64,000 bases of DNA from Bifidobacterium vansinderenii (GTDB taxonomy: Bacteria; Actinomycetota; Actinomycetes; Actinomycetales; Bifidobacteriaceae): the NCBI RefSeq assembly GCF_002234915.1, contig NZ_NEWD01000005.1, positions 25,337-89,336 of the forward strand. The letters run 5' to 3'. Both the position numbers and the translations under genes were made by a program. Positions 17,179 to 25,229 of this stretch are shown in pieces; positions within the stretch are counted from its first letter, which is position 1; each line of letters begins with the position of its first letter. Under the pieces are notes generated by a model. That model was not told the DNA's origin. It saw nothing but the letters and a program-made list of their open reading frames with translations, and searched no databases.

Positions 17179-17212
17179 GAGAAAATTCCCATTCTCAAGT
17201 CTTGATTTTCTC
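17179..17212 (-). promoter_or_regulatory. Nested palindromes, candidate HtaA promoter/operator
   Basis: Outer arms GAGAAAAT and ATTTTCTC enclose an inner palindrome TCAAG-T-CTTGA (17195-17205). On the minus strand a TTGAGA and a TATCGT lie 18 bases apart across this site, a plausible sigma-70-type promoter. Iron- or heme-responsive control is only a guess from context. Confidence 0.35.
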
Positions 17213-17444
17213 AACGGGTTTCCGTAGTCACGCGCGCGATATCAAGAATCATTTCCAAAATCAATACCTGTGACAAACCTCACATTCACAGCCTTCTCCG
17301 TCACTCGCCCGTCTGTCCGGTACACGCTTCGGGCTTCTCGCTAGCCAATCCCACCCTCATTCGTTCCCATTCCATCCGTATACTCTCATCCTTCGCCCAT
17401 TCCGCCACTCATAATCTCCCTCGCATCGCATCCGTTCTCGATCG

Positions 17445-17652
17445 TTACGGCCTGTCTGCCACATGCATGTGTCAAACAGGCACCGAAGCTCACTGTTCGG
17501 TGCTTATGTGACGCATGCATACGTCCCACAAACACCGAATCCCCCTCTTCGGGGCCTATTCGACGCATACGTGCGGCAAATAGACCACTAACGCACAATT
17601 TCAATGCTTATCCGACGCACGCATGCAACGGATGAGCAACAAACACAACGGC
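17445..17652. repeat. Degenerate 52-bp tandem repeat, four units
   Basis: Four consecutive units begin at about 17445, 17497, 17549 and 17601. Units 1 and 2 agree at roughly two thirds of positions. All share a palindromic core near ACGCATGCATACGT. The array ends about 70 bases before the nuclease-like gene. Confidence 0.65.
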
Positions 17653-17721
17653 TCGGCCACGTTCGACCACATTGTCCCCCAGCCCTTGCCACCCATCACC
17701 ATATCGCCTTAGCGTTTGCAC

Positions 17722-18675
17722 ATGAGAACACATGCATCTACCGAACAGCTCCTCAACGAAGCCGAGCACGGGCAGCGCTGCGCCATCGGCACCACCGACT
17801 TGCAACGCAAAGCCCTCCGTCGGCGAACACAGGCAGCACTTTTGATTTCCCCGTACCGTAACCTCTATGCACGGGTCGAGTATTGGAACACTCTGACGCC
17901 AATACAACGACACCTGCACATCGCACGAGCACTGTCCCTCATGCACCCCAACTGGATATTCGCCGGACTCACCGCCGCATGCGCATACGATCTTGATCAT
18001 TCCTACGCCCTCCATCACAGCATGATCATCTGCATCGCCAGCGCATATTCGCCGTCACCGCATCAATCCCGTCAGCTGAAGCGCATATACATGCGCAACG
18101 TCAATCACACACGAACGTCGTCAATCCCCGTCACCGATATCCATCGCACGCTCATCGATTGCGCGACGCTGTTCCCCTTCGCCGACGCGCTGCCGATGTT
18201 CGATTCCGCGGCGCGCAAGGGGGTGTCGATAGTGGGTCTTCCCGATCGTTGCCGCACGCTTGGCATCGACAGCGCGAACGTCACGGCACTCTGCACGTAC
18301 ACGGATCCGTTGAGCGAGAACGGCGGTGAGTCGTTCGCCCGCGCGACGATCATCCAGCTGGGGTTCGTCGTGCCGCGACTGCAGAGACCGTTCGCGAATC
18401 CCGCGAATCCAAGCGCACCGCTGCGCGCGGATTTCACATGGGAGCTGCCCGGCGGCGTCATCATCGTGGCGGAGTTCGACGGCATGGGCAAGTACGTGAT
18501 GACCGACACGAAACGCAGCAGCATCCAGGCGAAGGTGCACGCCGAACGCGAGCGCGAGGATCAGCTGAAATCGCAGGGCGTGACCACGATCGTCCGGTTC
18601 GAGTTCGAGGATCTCACCCATCCGGAACGATTGGAACGCAAGCTGCTGCAGGCGGGCGTACCAAAGCGGCAATGA
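17722..18675 (+). CDS. AbiEi-like/DUF559-like putative nuclease
   Basis: About 317 residues, resembling a common actinobacterial family of unknown function. The N-terminal half looks like an AbiEi antitoxin-type winged helix plus linker (RRRTQAALLISPYRNLYAR, VTDIHRTLIDCA). The C-terminal half (about 200-310) has a PD-(D/E)xK/Vsr-like pattern: ENGGESFAR, then ADFTWELPGG and IIVAEFDGMGKY. It may be a single-strand or repair nuclease, or part of a defence function; no partner toxin gene is next to it. The ATG at 17722 is chosen, with a TTG six bases earlier as alternative; no Shine-Dalgarno is visible. A 441-base repeat-rich gap follows. Confidence 0.6.
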   Translation: MRTHASTEQLLNEAEHGQRCAIGTTDLQRKALRRRTQAALLISPYRNLYARVEYWNTLTPIQRHLHIARALSLMHPNWIFAGLTAACAYDLDHSYALHHSMIICIASAYSPSPHQSRQLKRIYMRNVNHTRTSSIPVTDIHRTLIDCATLFPFADALPMFDSAARKGVSIVGLPDRCRTLGIDSANVTALCTYTDPLSENGGESFARATIIQLGFVVPRLQRPFANPANPSAPLRADFTWELPGGVIIVAEFDGMGKYVMTDTKRSSIQAKVHAEREREDQLKSQGVTTIVRFEFEDLTHPERLERKLLQAGVPKRQ

Positions 18676-19116
18676 ACGTCACCTGAACCTCTCATGCGCT
18701 GCGCAAAGAGTGTCAATACCGGATCCCGTGCGCCAATCACGTTCGTATCCTCACGAAACACTCAGCATATGCGTACGATACATTTCCCGATCGCGACGGA
18801 ACGTAACCGAAAGCACCGATCCCGTTACGTTCCGTGACCGACCAGCACCGTAACGTAATCGGAGGAAACGCTACGATTACGTTTGGTCAGTATCATGGTA
18901 CGGAACGTAATCGAAACCTGCAGCATGATTACGTTCCGTTGCAGACCCGCAGCGGAACGTAATCCAAAGCCAATCCTTGATTACGATACGTTCGCGCATG
19001 GCAACGGAATCGACCGTTACTCATGATTACACTCCCAACCGATGGACGAAAAGACCGCCCTCGTTCCATAACTCGATGAGCCCGTTTCGAGAATGGCAGA
19101 CGGTAGGGTGGAACGC
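18676..19116. other. Non-coding gap with GGAACGTAATC array
   Basis: No gene seen. Almost the whole gap from 18.78 kb on consists of the repeat array listed separately, ending just before the RNase HI gene. Confidence 0.7.
18786..19030. repeat. GGAACGTAATC repeat array, right
   Basis: At least eight units in both orientations: 18796-18811, 18821-18836, 18846-18862, 18875-18886, 18900-18916, 18927-18940, 18952-18968 and 18979-18990, with a partial GATTAC near 19024. Orientation mostly alternates, centre-to-centre spacing is about 25 bases, and the core reads (G)GAACGTAATC(G)AAA. Same motif as the array at 5985-6085. Confidence 0.8.
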
Positions 19117-20379
19117 ATGACGATTACGGTTTCTACAGACGGCAGCGCGCTGGGCAATCCGAATGGACCGATGGGATGGGCGTGGGCCGACCACGAGGCA
19201 CATGCGGGCGGCCGACCCGGACACGAGCACGGCGGCGACTGCGATGCGGGCGGCGCCACGAACGGCACGAACCAGATCGGCGAGCTGTGCGCGGTGCTTG
19301 AGGCGTTGCGCGCGCACCCCGGCGAGGAGCCGCTGGTGATCGAGACGGATTCGCAGTACGCGATCAACTGTTCCACTAAGTGGGTGCACGGCTGGAAGCG
19401 CAACGGCTGGAGGAATTCGCAGAAGAAGCCGGTGAAGAACGCGGCCGTGATCAAGGCGATCGACGTGGAGATCTCCAAGCGTCCCGGTTCGGTGAAGTTC
19501 GTGTGGGTGAAGGGCCATGCGGGCAACGCCGGCAACGAGAAGGTGGACGAGTTGGCGCGCACGTACGCGGAGGACTGCCGGTCCGGCGTACGCGACGGGT
19601 ACCTGCCCCGCGAGGGTTGGGAGTCGCTGCTGGCGTCGGAGTATTCCAAGGGCACGGATGTGCCGGCCGACGCGCAGATGCTCATGGACGGGCAGATCAC
19701 GGCGGCGGAGTACCACCTCGGTCACGGCGAGGATACCGGCGGCGTGACCGGTGGAGACGAATCCGGCGCAACGTCCGTCGGCGCGCGGTCCGCGACGACA
19801 TCCGGGAAGACCAGGAAGACGATGTCCGATACCGATCGACGCAGTTCCGACGGGAAGACCGGCGAGCGCGAACGCGACGCGGATTCGCTGGCACAGCGTC
19901 TCGCCGGCAGAGAGGGAGTGCCGGAACTGGCCGACTTTTCGTCGGGTTCGTCGGCAACCGAGTCGAGTGCCACGGCAATGTCGACTGATTCGACGAATAC
20001 GTCGAATGCCACGGTGAACGTCAGCATGGAAAGCGGACGGATCGGCGGGACGGACGACGGCACCGCTCACGCGGCGCGAGTCACTGCAACAACGGAAGCG
20101 ACTTCGATGGCGACCACTCTGGGGGATAATTCCCACGACATGCGAACGATGACCGCCGTTCATCAGACGGCAGCGCCGACCCAGCAGCAGCCGCATCGCG
20201 CGACCGGTACTGGACTGCACGCGTCGGGCCGAGTGCGTATCACGCCGCCACCGTCGAGCAGTCCGTCGTTCTCCGGCGGCACGATCACGATCAGCGGCAC
20301 AATCACGTTCACCGGCACCGTGGACGCCGACGGCTACATGCAGCTCGACGGCGACGTGACGATCATGCCGCACCGCTGA
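19117..20379 (+). CDS. rnhA: Ribonuclease HI with long C-terminal extension
   Basis: 420 residues; the catalytic domain occupies about the first 155. RNase HI degrades RNA in RNA-DNA hybrids. Catalytic acids are visible in STDGSALGN (D8), GELCAVLEAL, IETDSQYAIN and GNEKVDELAR, and the flexible His lies in KGHAGNAGN. A Gly/His-rich insertion follows strand 1. Residues from about 200 to 360 are Ser/Thr/Asp-rich and probably disordered. The last 50 residues or so (GTITISGTITFTGTVDADGY) look like a small beta element. The ATG at 19117 has an AGGGTGG site; an ATG at 19093 is an alternative. Bacterial RNase HI is normally near 155 residues, so the tail is unusual. Confidence 0.85.
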   Translation: MTITVSTDGSALGNPNGPMGWAWADHEAHAGGRPGHEHGGDCDAGGATNGTNQIGELCAVLEALRAHPGEEPLVIETDSQYAINCSTKWVHGWKRNGWRNSQKKPVKNAAVIKAIDVEISKRPGSVKFVWVKGHAGNAGNEKVDELARTYAEDCRSGVRDGYLPREGWESLLASEYSKGTDVPADAQMLMDGQITAAEYHLGHGEDTGGVTGGDESGATSVGARSATTSGKTRKTMSDTDRRSSDGKTGERERDADSLAQRLAGREGVPELADFSSGSSATESSATAMSTDSTNTSNATVNVSMESGRIGGTDDGTAHAARVTATTEATSMATTLGDNSHDMRTMTAVHQTAAPTQQQPHRATGTGLHASGRVRITPPPSSSPSFSGGTITISGTITFTGTVDADGYMQLDGDVTIMPHR

Positions 20380-20570
20380 GCCGGCATCCCCTCCGTCAGC
20401 CTCCGCCAACCACCGGAGTGCCAACCGCCGGCACTAACCGACGCCCCGACGTTCCGCCTATACCGTCCACGTCATCCCCCGAAATTCCACGCGGCCGCCT
20501 AGACTGGGCAGAGAACACATAGAACGTTCAAAACCGATCGCTCAGACGCACATATCGCGAAGGAGAAGAC

Positions 20571-21269
20571 ATGGACAAGGCACAGCAGGACGCACTGAAG
20601 AAGGCGGCGGGCATCGAGGCCGCCAAGCTCGTTGAGGATGGCATGATCGCGGGTCTGGGCACCGGTTCCACCGTGCGCTTCCTCGTTGACGAGCTCGGCC
20701 GTCGCGTGCAGGAGGAGGGCCTGAAGTTCACCGGCGTGACCACCTCCCGTCGTACGCAGGAGCAGGCCGAGAGCTACGGCATCAAGATCGTGGACGTGGA
20801 CGATGTGGACCACATCGACGTGACGATCGACGGCGCCGACGAGGTGGACAAGAACTTCAACGGCATCAAGGGTGGCGGCGCCGCCCTGCTGTGGGAGAAG
20901 ATCGTGGCCATCAACTCCAACAAGATCGTGTGGATCGTGGACGAGTCCAAAGTGGTCGACACCATCGGCAAGTTCCCGCTGCCCGTCGAGGTGATCCCGT
21001 TCGGCGCCGGCCACGTGGTCAAGAAGTTCGAGGCCAAGGGCTACAAGCCGGTGCTGCGTCTGGACGCCGACGGCAAGGAGGTGCGCACCGATGAGAACAA
21101 CTTCATCGTCGACCTGCACCTCGAGCGCATCGATCACCCGCAGGATCTGGCCGAGGATCTGATCAACACCGTGGGCGTGGTGGAGCACGGCCTGTTCCTC
21201 AACATGGTCGACACCGTGATCGTCGGCGATCCGAACGGCCCGCGCGTGATGACCAACGGCAACAAGTGA
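20571..21269 (+). CDS. rpiA: Ribose-5-phosphate isomerase A
   Basis: 232-residue cytoplasmic enzyme that interconverts ribose 5-phosphate and ribulose 5-phosphate, part of the pentose/bifid shunt. Signatures: [26 protein letters not shown] and [11 protein letters not shown]. The ATG has an AAGGAGA site, and a TAGACT -10-like hexamer sits about 65 bases upstream. It stands alone, with hairpins at 21291-21319 and 21380-21417 downstream. Confidence 0.95.
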   Translation: MDKAQQDALKKAAGIEAAKLVEDGMIAGLGTGSTVRFLVDELGRRVQEEGLKFTGVTTSRRTQEQAESYGIKIVDVDDVDHIDVTIDGADEVDKNFNGIKGGGAALLWEKIVAINSNKIVWIVDESKVVDTIGKFPLPVEVIPFGAGHVVKKFEAKGYKPVLRLDADGKEVRTDENNFIVDLHLERIDHPQDLAEDLINTVGVVEHGLFLNMVDTVIVGDPNGPRVMTNGNK

Positions 21270-21290
21270 TCCACTGACCAAGCGATCACA

Positions 21291-21319
21291 CGGCGGTCGG
21301 TCGATGACCGGCTGACCGC
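21291..21319 (+). terminator. Hairpin after rpiA
   Basis: GGCGGTC and GACCGCC close a stem with an inner GGTC/GACC pair, 22 bases after the rpiA stop. No U-tract is present, so it may be an auxiliary structure to the stronger hairpin downstream. Confidence 0.45.
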
Positions 21320-21379
21320 CAAACCGCGAATCGCATCGAATCCGAATCGCATCGGGCAAGCGGCACGATTCGCATACAC

Positions 21380-21417
21380 GAAAGCCCCGGACCACAACCA
21401 AGTGATCCGGGGCTTTC
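21380..21417. terminator. Bidirectional terminator between rpiA and bS22 gene
   Basis: A perfect 12-base stem GAAAGCCCCGGA/TCCGGGGCTTTC with a 14-base loop between two convergent genes. A TTTC run ends the right arm. Confidence 0.85.
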
Positions 21418-21452
21418 CCATGCTGTTCAGCTGCTCGCAACGGAGCGCAACA

Positions 21453-21542
21453 CTACTTGCGCTGGTGACGAGTCTTACGCAGCAGCTTGCGGTGCTTCTT
21501 CTTGCTCATCCGCTTGCGGCGCTTCTTGATGACGGAACCCAT
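21453..21542 (-). CDS. Tiny basic ribosomal protein (bS22/AURKAIP1-COX24 type)
   Basis: A 29-residue, extremely Lys/Arg-rich protein beginning [20 protein letters not shown]. It matches the very short actinobacterial AURKAIP1/COX24-domain proteins, shown in mycobacteria to be a small-subunit ribosomal protein (bS22). Support: a perfect GGAGG six bases before the ATG, a TATAGAAT-like -10 just upstream, and a strong terminator after the stop. Such genes are easily missed because of their size. It lies alone between rpiA and an exported protein gene. Confidence 0.85.
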   Translation of the reverse strand: MGSVIKKRRKRMSKKKHRKLLRKTRHQRK

Positions 21543-21682
21543 CTGAAGCCTCCATTCTATAGGTATCGAAAAGATTGCAACTTGCCCAATAGTACTACGG
21601 CTTTCGGACGAACACCACGGAACTCCCACACTTCACCGCAAAACAACGGCAAAACGTTGGAAAACCGCGGCGTCAAGCGGCA

Positions 21683-22291
21683 TTACAGCGGGAACTGCTG
21701 GTAGAACGACAGCACCGCATCCTTCGGACCGGTCACCTGAAACACCGCCGTATCGTTCTGCCACACGGCCACGGCCTGCTTCTTGTCCGATGCGTCGGTC
21801 TTCACCACGTACGTGCCGGTGTTCGCGCCCGACACCTTCACGTTGCCCTGCGCCAAGGTGTCGCCGGTGAGCGCACCGGCCACCGCATCGTACTGCGTTT
21901 TGGCGGCGTTCGCGTCGGACCACTGTCCGACCAGCACGGTCAGATCCTTCGCCGTGTCACCGGTGGAATACGTGACCTTGTATTCCTCCACCGGATTGGC
22001 GGATGCCCAATCCTGAGCGGCTTCGGCACCGGTGCGGGCGTAGTTGGTCACGGAGTCGGGAGCGGCCTTGAGCAGGTCGGTGGCATCGGTCGGCAGCGCG
22101 CTCGCCTTGATCGTGGGCGTAGCGGCCGCGGACTGAGTCTGCGAGGCCTGACTGGAACCATCCTGATTCTTCATCGCCCATCCCGGCCAGATGAAGGCGC
22201 TGGCCAGCGCCAGCAGCACGACCACCGCCGCAATGACAACGACAACAAGACGACGACGGGAGGAAGTGGAATTGTTATTCGGATTAGGCAT
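21683..22291 (-). CDS. Single-pass exported protein of unknown function
   Basis: 202 residues: short polar N-terminus, a membrane segment (about 15-37), a Ser/Gln/Thr/Ala linker, then an extracytoplasmic domain of about 140 residues ending AVFQVTGPKDAVLSFYQQFPL. I do not recognise the family; the hydrophobic anchor and small globular domain suggest a conserved bifidobacterial surface protein. It is divergent from radA across a gap with a perfect 22-base palindrome. No clear ribosome site. Confidence 0.7.
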   Translation of the reverse strand: MPNPNNNSTSSRRRLVVVVIAAVVVLLALASAFIWPGWAMKNQDGSSQASQTQSAAATPTIKASALPTDATDLLKAAPDSVTNYARTGAEAAQDWASANPVEEYKVTYSTGDTAKDLTVLVGQWSDANAAKTQYDAVAGALTGDTLAQGNVKVSGANTGTYVVKTDASDKKQAVAVWQNDTAVFQVTGPKDAVLSFYQQFPL

Positions 22292-22346
22292 ACGGCGATT
22301 CTCTCACGGCGTTAGGACGCTCACTGCCGCGGGTTCCGCCCTGTTT

Positions 22347-22395
22347 CCCTAGTGTGATCACACTAGGGATGCACGCCACGGCATAGTGTGATCAC
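22347..22395. promoter_or_regulatory. Double palindromic operator between radA and divergent gene
   Basis: A perfect 22-base palindrome at 22347-22368 with core AGTGTGATCACACT, and a second partial copy AGTGTGATCAC at 22385-22395, 34 bases centre to centre. Position and spacing suggest cooperative repressor binding over the divergent radA promoters. Confidence 0.7.
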
Positions 22396-22412
22396 GCCAA
22401 AAGACATGCGTA

Positions 22413-24053
22413 ATGTCAGACAACGCCAATAGCGTGGATGCCATGGCGAAATCCTCAACTCAGTACCTGTGCTCGGAATGTGGCTGGAGCGGCGGCAAGT
22501 GGTTCGGCCGATGCCCGGAATGCGGCCAGTGGGGCACCGTCGAGGAGTTTCACGAGGCGCGGCCGAGCTCGCGCACACGTGCGGCGAAGATCACGGTGAC
22601 GGAAACCGGCACGGCGTCCAGAGGTGGCGCGCGCAGCGGCATGACGAACGATGCCCCGGGCGTTAGCACTGGCGCCGGCATCGGCACGGTCCGCACGTCG
22701 CGCACGTCCGCCGTGCACGTACCGGACAGTCTGATCACGCCGATCACCGATGTGGACGATCACGACGTGGATCGCATCGGCACCGGATTCGAGGAGTTCG
22801 ACCGCGTGCTCGGCGGCGGCATCGTACCCGGATCGGTGGTGCTGGTGGCCGGCGAGCCGGGCATCGGCAAATCCACGCTACTGCTGGAGACCGCGGGACG
22901 TGTGGCGGCCGGCATCGGCGGGAGCAACTCGGAACGAACCGCCAGCGGAAAAGCCGGCAACACCGGCACTACAGGAGACTCAGGCACCGTCGATCTCACC
23001 GATCTCACCGGCAAGGTCCTCTACGTCTCCGGCGAGGAGTCCACCGCCCAGGTGCGTATGCGCGCGGGACGCATCGGCGCGGTGAACGAGAATCTGCTGC
23101 TGTCGTCCACCACCGATCTGGCCACCGTGCTCGGCCTGCTCGAACAGGTCAGTCCGCGGCTCGCCATCGTGGATTCGGCGCAGACCATCACCTCGCAGGA
23201 CGTCGACGGCATCGCCGGCGGTTCCACACAGGTGCGCGAGGTGGCGAGCGCGCTCATCGACGTGGCGAAGAGCCGTGGTATTCCCGTGCTGCTCGTGGGT
23301 CATGTGACCAAGGACGGTTCGATCGCCGGCCCGCGTACTCTCGAGCATCTGGTGGATGTGGTCTGCCAGTTCGAGGGCGATCCACAGACCGCGCTGCGCA
23401 TGCTGCGCGCGGTGAAGAACCGCTTCGGCCCGACCGACGAGGTCGGCTGTTTCGACATGAGCGGCGAGGGCATCGACGAGGTGACCAATCCTGGTGCGCT
23501 GTTCCTGTCCGACGCGGGTGATTCGGATGCGCCCGGCGGCACCGAGGGCACGTGCGTCACGTTCACCGTGGACGGCCACCGCAGTCTGCCGATCGAGGTG
23601 CAGGCGCTGGTCACGAATTCCGTGCTGCCGACGCCGCGACGCGCCACGAACGGCATTGATTCCAACCGTCTGGCCATGCTTGTGGCCGTGCTGTACCGGC
23701 ATGGCAAAGTGCCGCTGCTGACGAACGATCTGTATATTTCCACGATCGCCGGCGGACTGGCGAAGGAGCCGTCGTGCGATCTGGCGGTGGCGGCCGCGTT
23801 GGCGAGTGCCGCGTTCCATGCGCCGATTCCGCGCGACTGGGCGGCGATCGGTGAGATTTCGTTGACTGGTCAGGTGCGCCCGGTGCCGCGATTGGAGTAT
23901 CGATTGCGTGAGGCGGCACGACTCGGGTTTACGCATGTGGTGGTGCCGAAGCGTCGCCGCGGCGCCAAGCCGATCGCCGTGGACGGCATCACCGTGATCG
24001 AGGTCGATTCCCTCCCCCGCGCACTACGAGCTCTTGGCGTCGAACGCAAATAG
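22413..24053 (+). CDS. radA: DNA repair protein RadA/Sms
   Basis: 546 residues. RadA is a RecA-like ATPase that helps branch migration in recombinational repair. Order: C4 zinc finger (YLCSECGWSGGKWFGRCPEC), Walker A GEPGIGKSTLL, the RadA-specific AVKNRFGPTDEVG, and a C-terminal Lon-protease-like domain (SLTGQVRPVPRLEYRLREA). A Gly/Ser/Thr insertion of about 20 residues follows Walker A, and another lies after the zinc finger, making it longer than the usual 450-460 residues. The start at 22413 has no Shine-Dalgarno; ATG 22443 is an alternative. It is probably controlled through the palindromes just upstream. Confidence 0.93.
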   Translation: MSDNANSVDAMAKSSTQYLCSECGWSGGKWFGRCPECGQWGTVEEFHEARPSSRTRAAKITVTETGTASRGGARSGMTNDAPGVSTGAGIGTVRTSRTSAVHVPDSLITPITDVDDHDVDRIGTGFEEFDRVLGGGIVPGSVVLVAGEPGIGKSTLLLETAGRVAAGIGGSNSERTASGKAGNTGTTGDSGTVDLTDLTGKVLYVSGEESTAQVRMRAGRIGAVNENLLLSSTTDLATVLGLLEQVSPRLAIVDSAQTITSQDVDGIAGGSTQVREVASALIDVAKSRGIPVLLVGHVTKDGSIAGPRTLEHLVDVVCQFEGDPQTALRMLRAVKNRFGPTDEVGCFDMSGEGIDEVTNPGALFLSDAGDSDAPGGTEGTCVTFTVDGHRSLPIEVQALVTNSVLPTPRRATNGIDSNRLAMLVAVLYRHGKVPLLTNDLYISTIAGGLAKEPSCDLAVAAALASAAFHAPIPRDWAAIGEISLTGQVRPVPRLEYRLREAARLGFTHVVVPKRRRGAKPIAVDGITVIEVDSLPRALRALGVERK

Positions 24054-24075
24054 CGTGCGACCGCCTCCCCGATCT

Positions 24076-24175
24076 TCCTCCCTCTTGAGAGGGAGCCGCC
24101 AAACGACAGCACCCGCCGCTCCTTCTTCCTTCCCCTCGAGGGGAAGGTGGCACGCAAAGCGTGACGGATGAGGTG
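24076..24175 (+). repeat. Intergenic hairpin repeats, copy 6 (pair)
   Basis: A short CTCCCTCTTGAGAGGGAG palindrome, then a full element with palindrome CCTTCCCCTCGAGGGGAAGG, hairpin GTCACGC/GCGTGAC-like (GGCACGCAAAGCGTGAC) and GATGAGGTG end. Same subfamily as copy 11 at 63338-63385. Lies between convergent radA and the next gene. Confidence 0.65.
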
Positions 24176-24217
24176 CCCGACCGCTAAGATCCGCACCTCC
24201 ACCGCGCAGACCCCGCC

Positions 24218-24976
24218 CTACTGCACCGTGATCGTCACCGGCGAGGACTTGATCTTCGGATGGTCCTTCACCGACAGCATCGCCACATACGTGCCGACAT
24301 CCACCTTCGAGCGTGCGCTCTCCGCCTGGCATTCGCTGCCGGTGCTGTTCGTGTTCCACGCGATCGTCTGCGAATCCTTGTCGGAGCCGGTCATGAGCAG
24401 CTGCCGCGACTCCACCGGGCACGAATCCGACCGCCATACCGTGTTGTCGCCGGACGTGATCGTGAGAATGCGCGACGCGTTCGACCCGTCGATTACACAG
24501 TCGCGCTTGCTGTCATGCTTGATCACGACCTTGAAGTTGACCTTGCTGCCCTGCGCCACCGTGGTCGTGTCGGCCGTCAGATCCAGCGACACGTCCGACG
24601 CCGTACAGCTGGGGATGCCTGGATTCTTCGACTTGGTCGAACTGGCGGACGCGCTCGACTTCGTGGATTTCGACGCCGACTTGCTTGACGTACTCGACGA
24701 CTTGGATGACTTGGTCGACGTGTCAGTCGACGCACTCGCGCTCTGCGACGTCGATGAGTCGGCCGATGCTCCGCTTACGGCCTGCACGCCACGGACCACG
24801 CCGTACACCAGTCCACACAGCGCGGCGATCACGGCCAGCAGTACGATTACCGCCACGATGCGACGACGGCGATAGATTTGCTGCTGCTTCTTGCTGATCT
24901 TGCGCACCGGTTTCCGAGCCGGTTTTCTGGTGAATTTCTGCGAGGATCCGTTCGACGTGTTCTTCCGCTGTGCCAT
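24218..24976 (-). CDS. Single-pass exported protein with Ser/Lys-rich stalk
   Basis: 252 residues: a basic Lys/Arg-rich N-terminus, a membrane segment (about 41-65), a Ser/Thr/Lys low-complexity stalk (about 72-115) and a beta-sandwich-like domain of about 135 residues with four Cys (SCTAS, RDCVI, DSCPV, SECQA), which could form two disulfides. No recognised family. A TACACT -10-like hexamer ends 8 bases before the ATG with no ribosome site, so its mRNA may be leaderless. Confidence 0.7.
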   Translation of the reverse strand: MAQRKNTSNGSSQKFTRKPARKPVRKISKKQQQIYRRRRIVAVIVLLAVIAALCGLVYGVVRGVQAVSGASADSSTSQSASASTDTSTKSSKSSSTSSKSASKSTKSSASASSTKSKNPGIPSCTASDVSLDLTADTTTVAQGSKVNFKVVIKHDSKRDCVIDGSNASRILTITSGDNTVWRSDSCPVESRQLLMTGSDKDSQTIAWNTNSTGSECQAESARSKVDVGTYVAMLSVKDHPKIKSSPVTITVQ

Positions 24977-25101
24977 AGCTATCGAGTGTAATCGGACCCG
25001 TTCCGGCCTATTCTTCCAATACGCTCAACCCCTTTGGCTCCCCCTCCTTGTCACCTTCAACAGCTACCCGCATACAATTCCCGCAAAGGACTCGAAGCTT
25101 C

Positions 25102-25159
25102 CGGCTCCCCTCCCCACCGGAGGGGAGCTGTCTACGCAGCAGACTGAGGGGAGGAGCCG
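25102..25159 (+). repeat. Two-hairpin intergenic repeat, copy 7
   Basis: CTCCCCTCCCCACCGGAGGGGAG-type palindrome, a CTGTCTACGCAGCAGACTG arm and GAGGGGAG, bounded by CGGCTCC/GGAGCCG. Lies downstream of mutY. Confidence 0.65.
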
Positions 25160-25229
25160 CTTATCAAACAGCCAGAATTCCCTCCCCACTCGAACACCCC
25201 GGGCTCATAACACTCCCAGCCATATAACC

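Larger units (their letters stand above)
16640..17721. other. Long non-coding region upstream of HtaA gene
   Basis: About 1.1 kb with no convincing gene on either strand; the open frames there lack ribosome sites and family character. It holds the leader and presumed promoter of the HtaA gene (a perfect hairpin at 16687-16712, nested palindromes at 17179-17212) and a 52-bp tandem repeat at 17445-17652. Confidence 0.7.

Noticed and set aside
16564..17214. 216-codon minus-strand frame upstream of the HtaA gene
   Set aside because: Arg/Ser/Cys-rich, no ribosome site and overlaps the HtaA start; treated as non-coding leader.
17445..17652. Repeat array considered as a CRISPR
   Set aside because: Units abut at a constant 52-base period with no unique spacers and no cas genes nearby.
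17722..18675. Type IV toxin-antitoxin pair built on the AbiEi-like domain
   Set aside because: No AbiEii-type nucleotidyltransferase gene is adjacent, and the protein has its own nuclease-like C-terminus.
20380..20570. Possible tRNA or small RNA gene upstream of rpiA
   Set aside because: No cloverleaf or conserved TTCGANTC-type arm found; only a TAGACT promoter-like hexamer.
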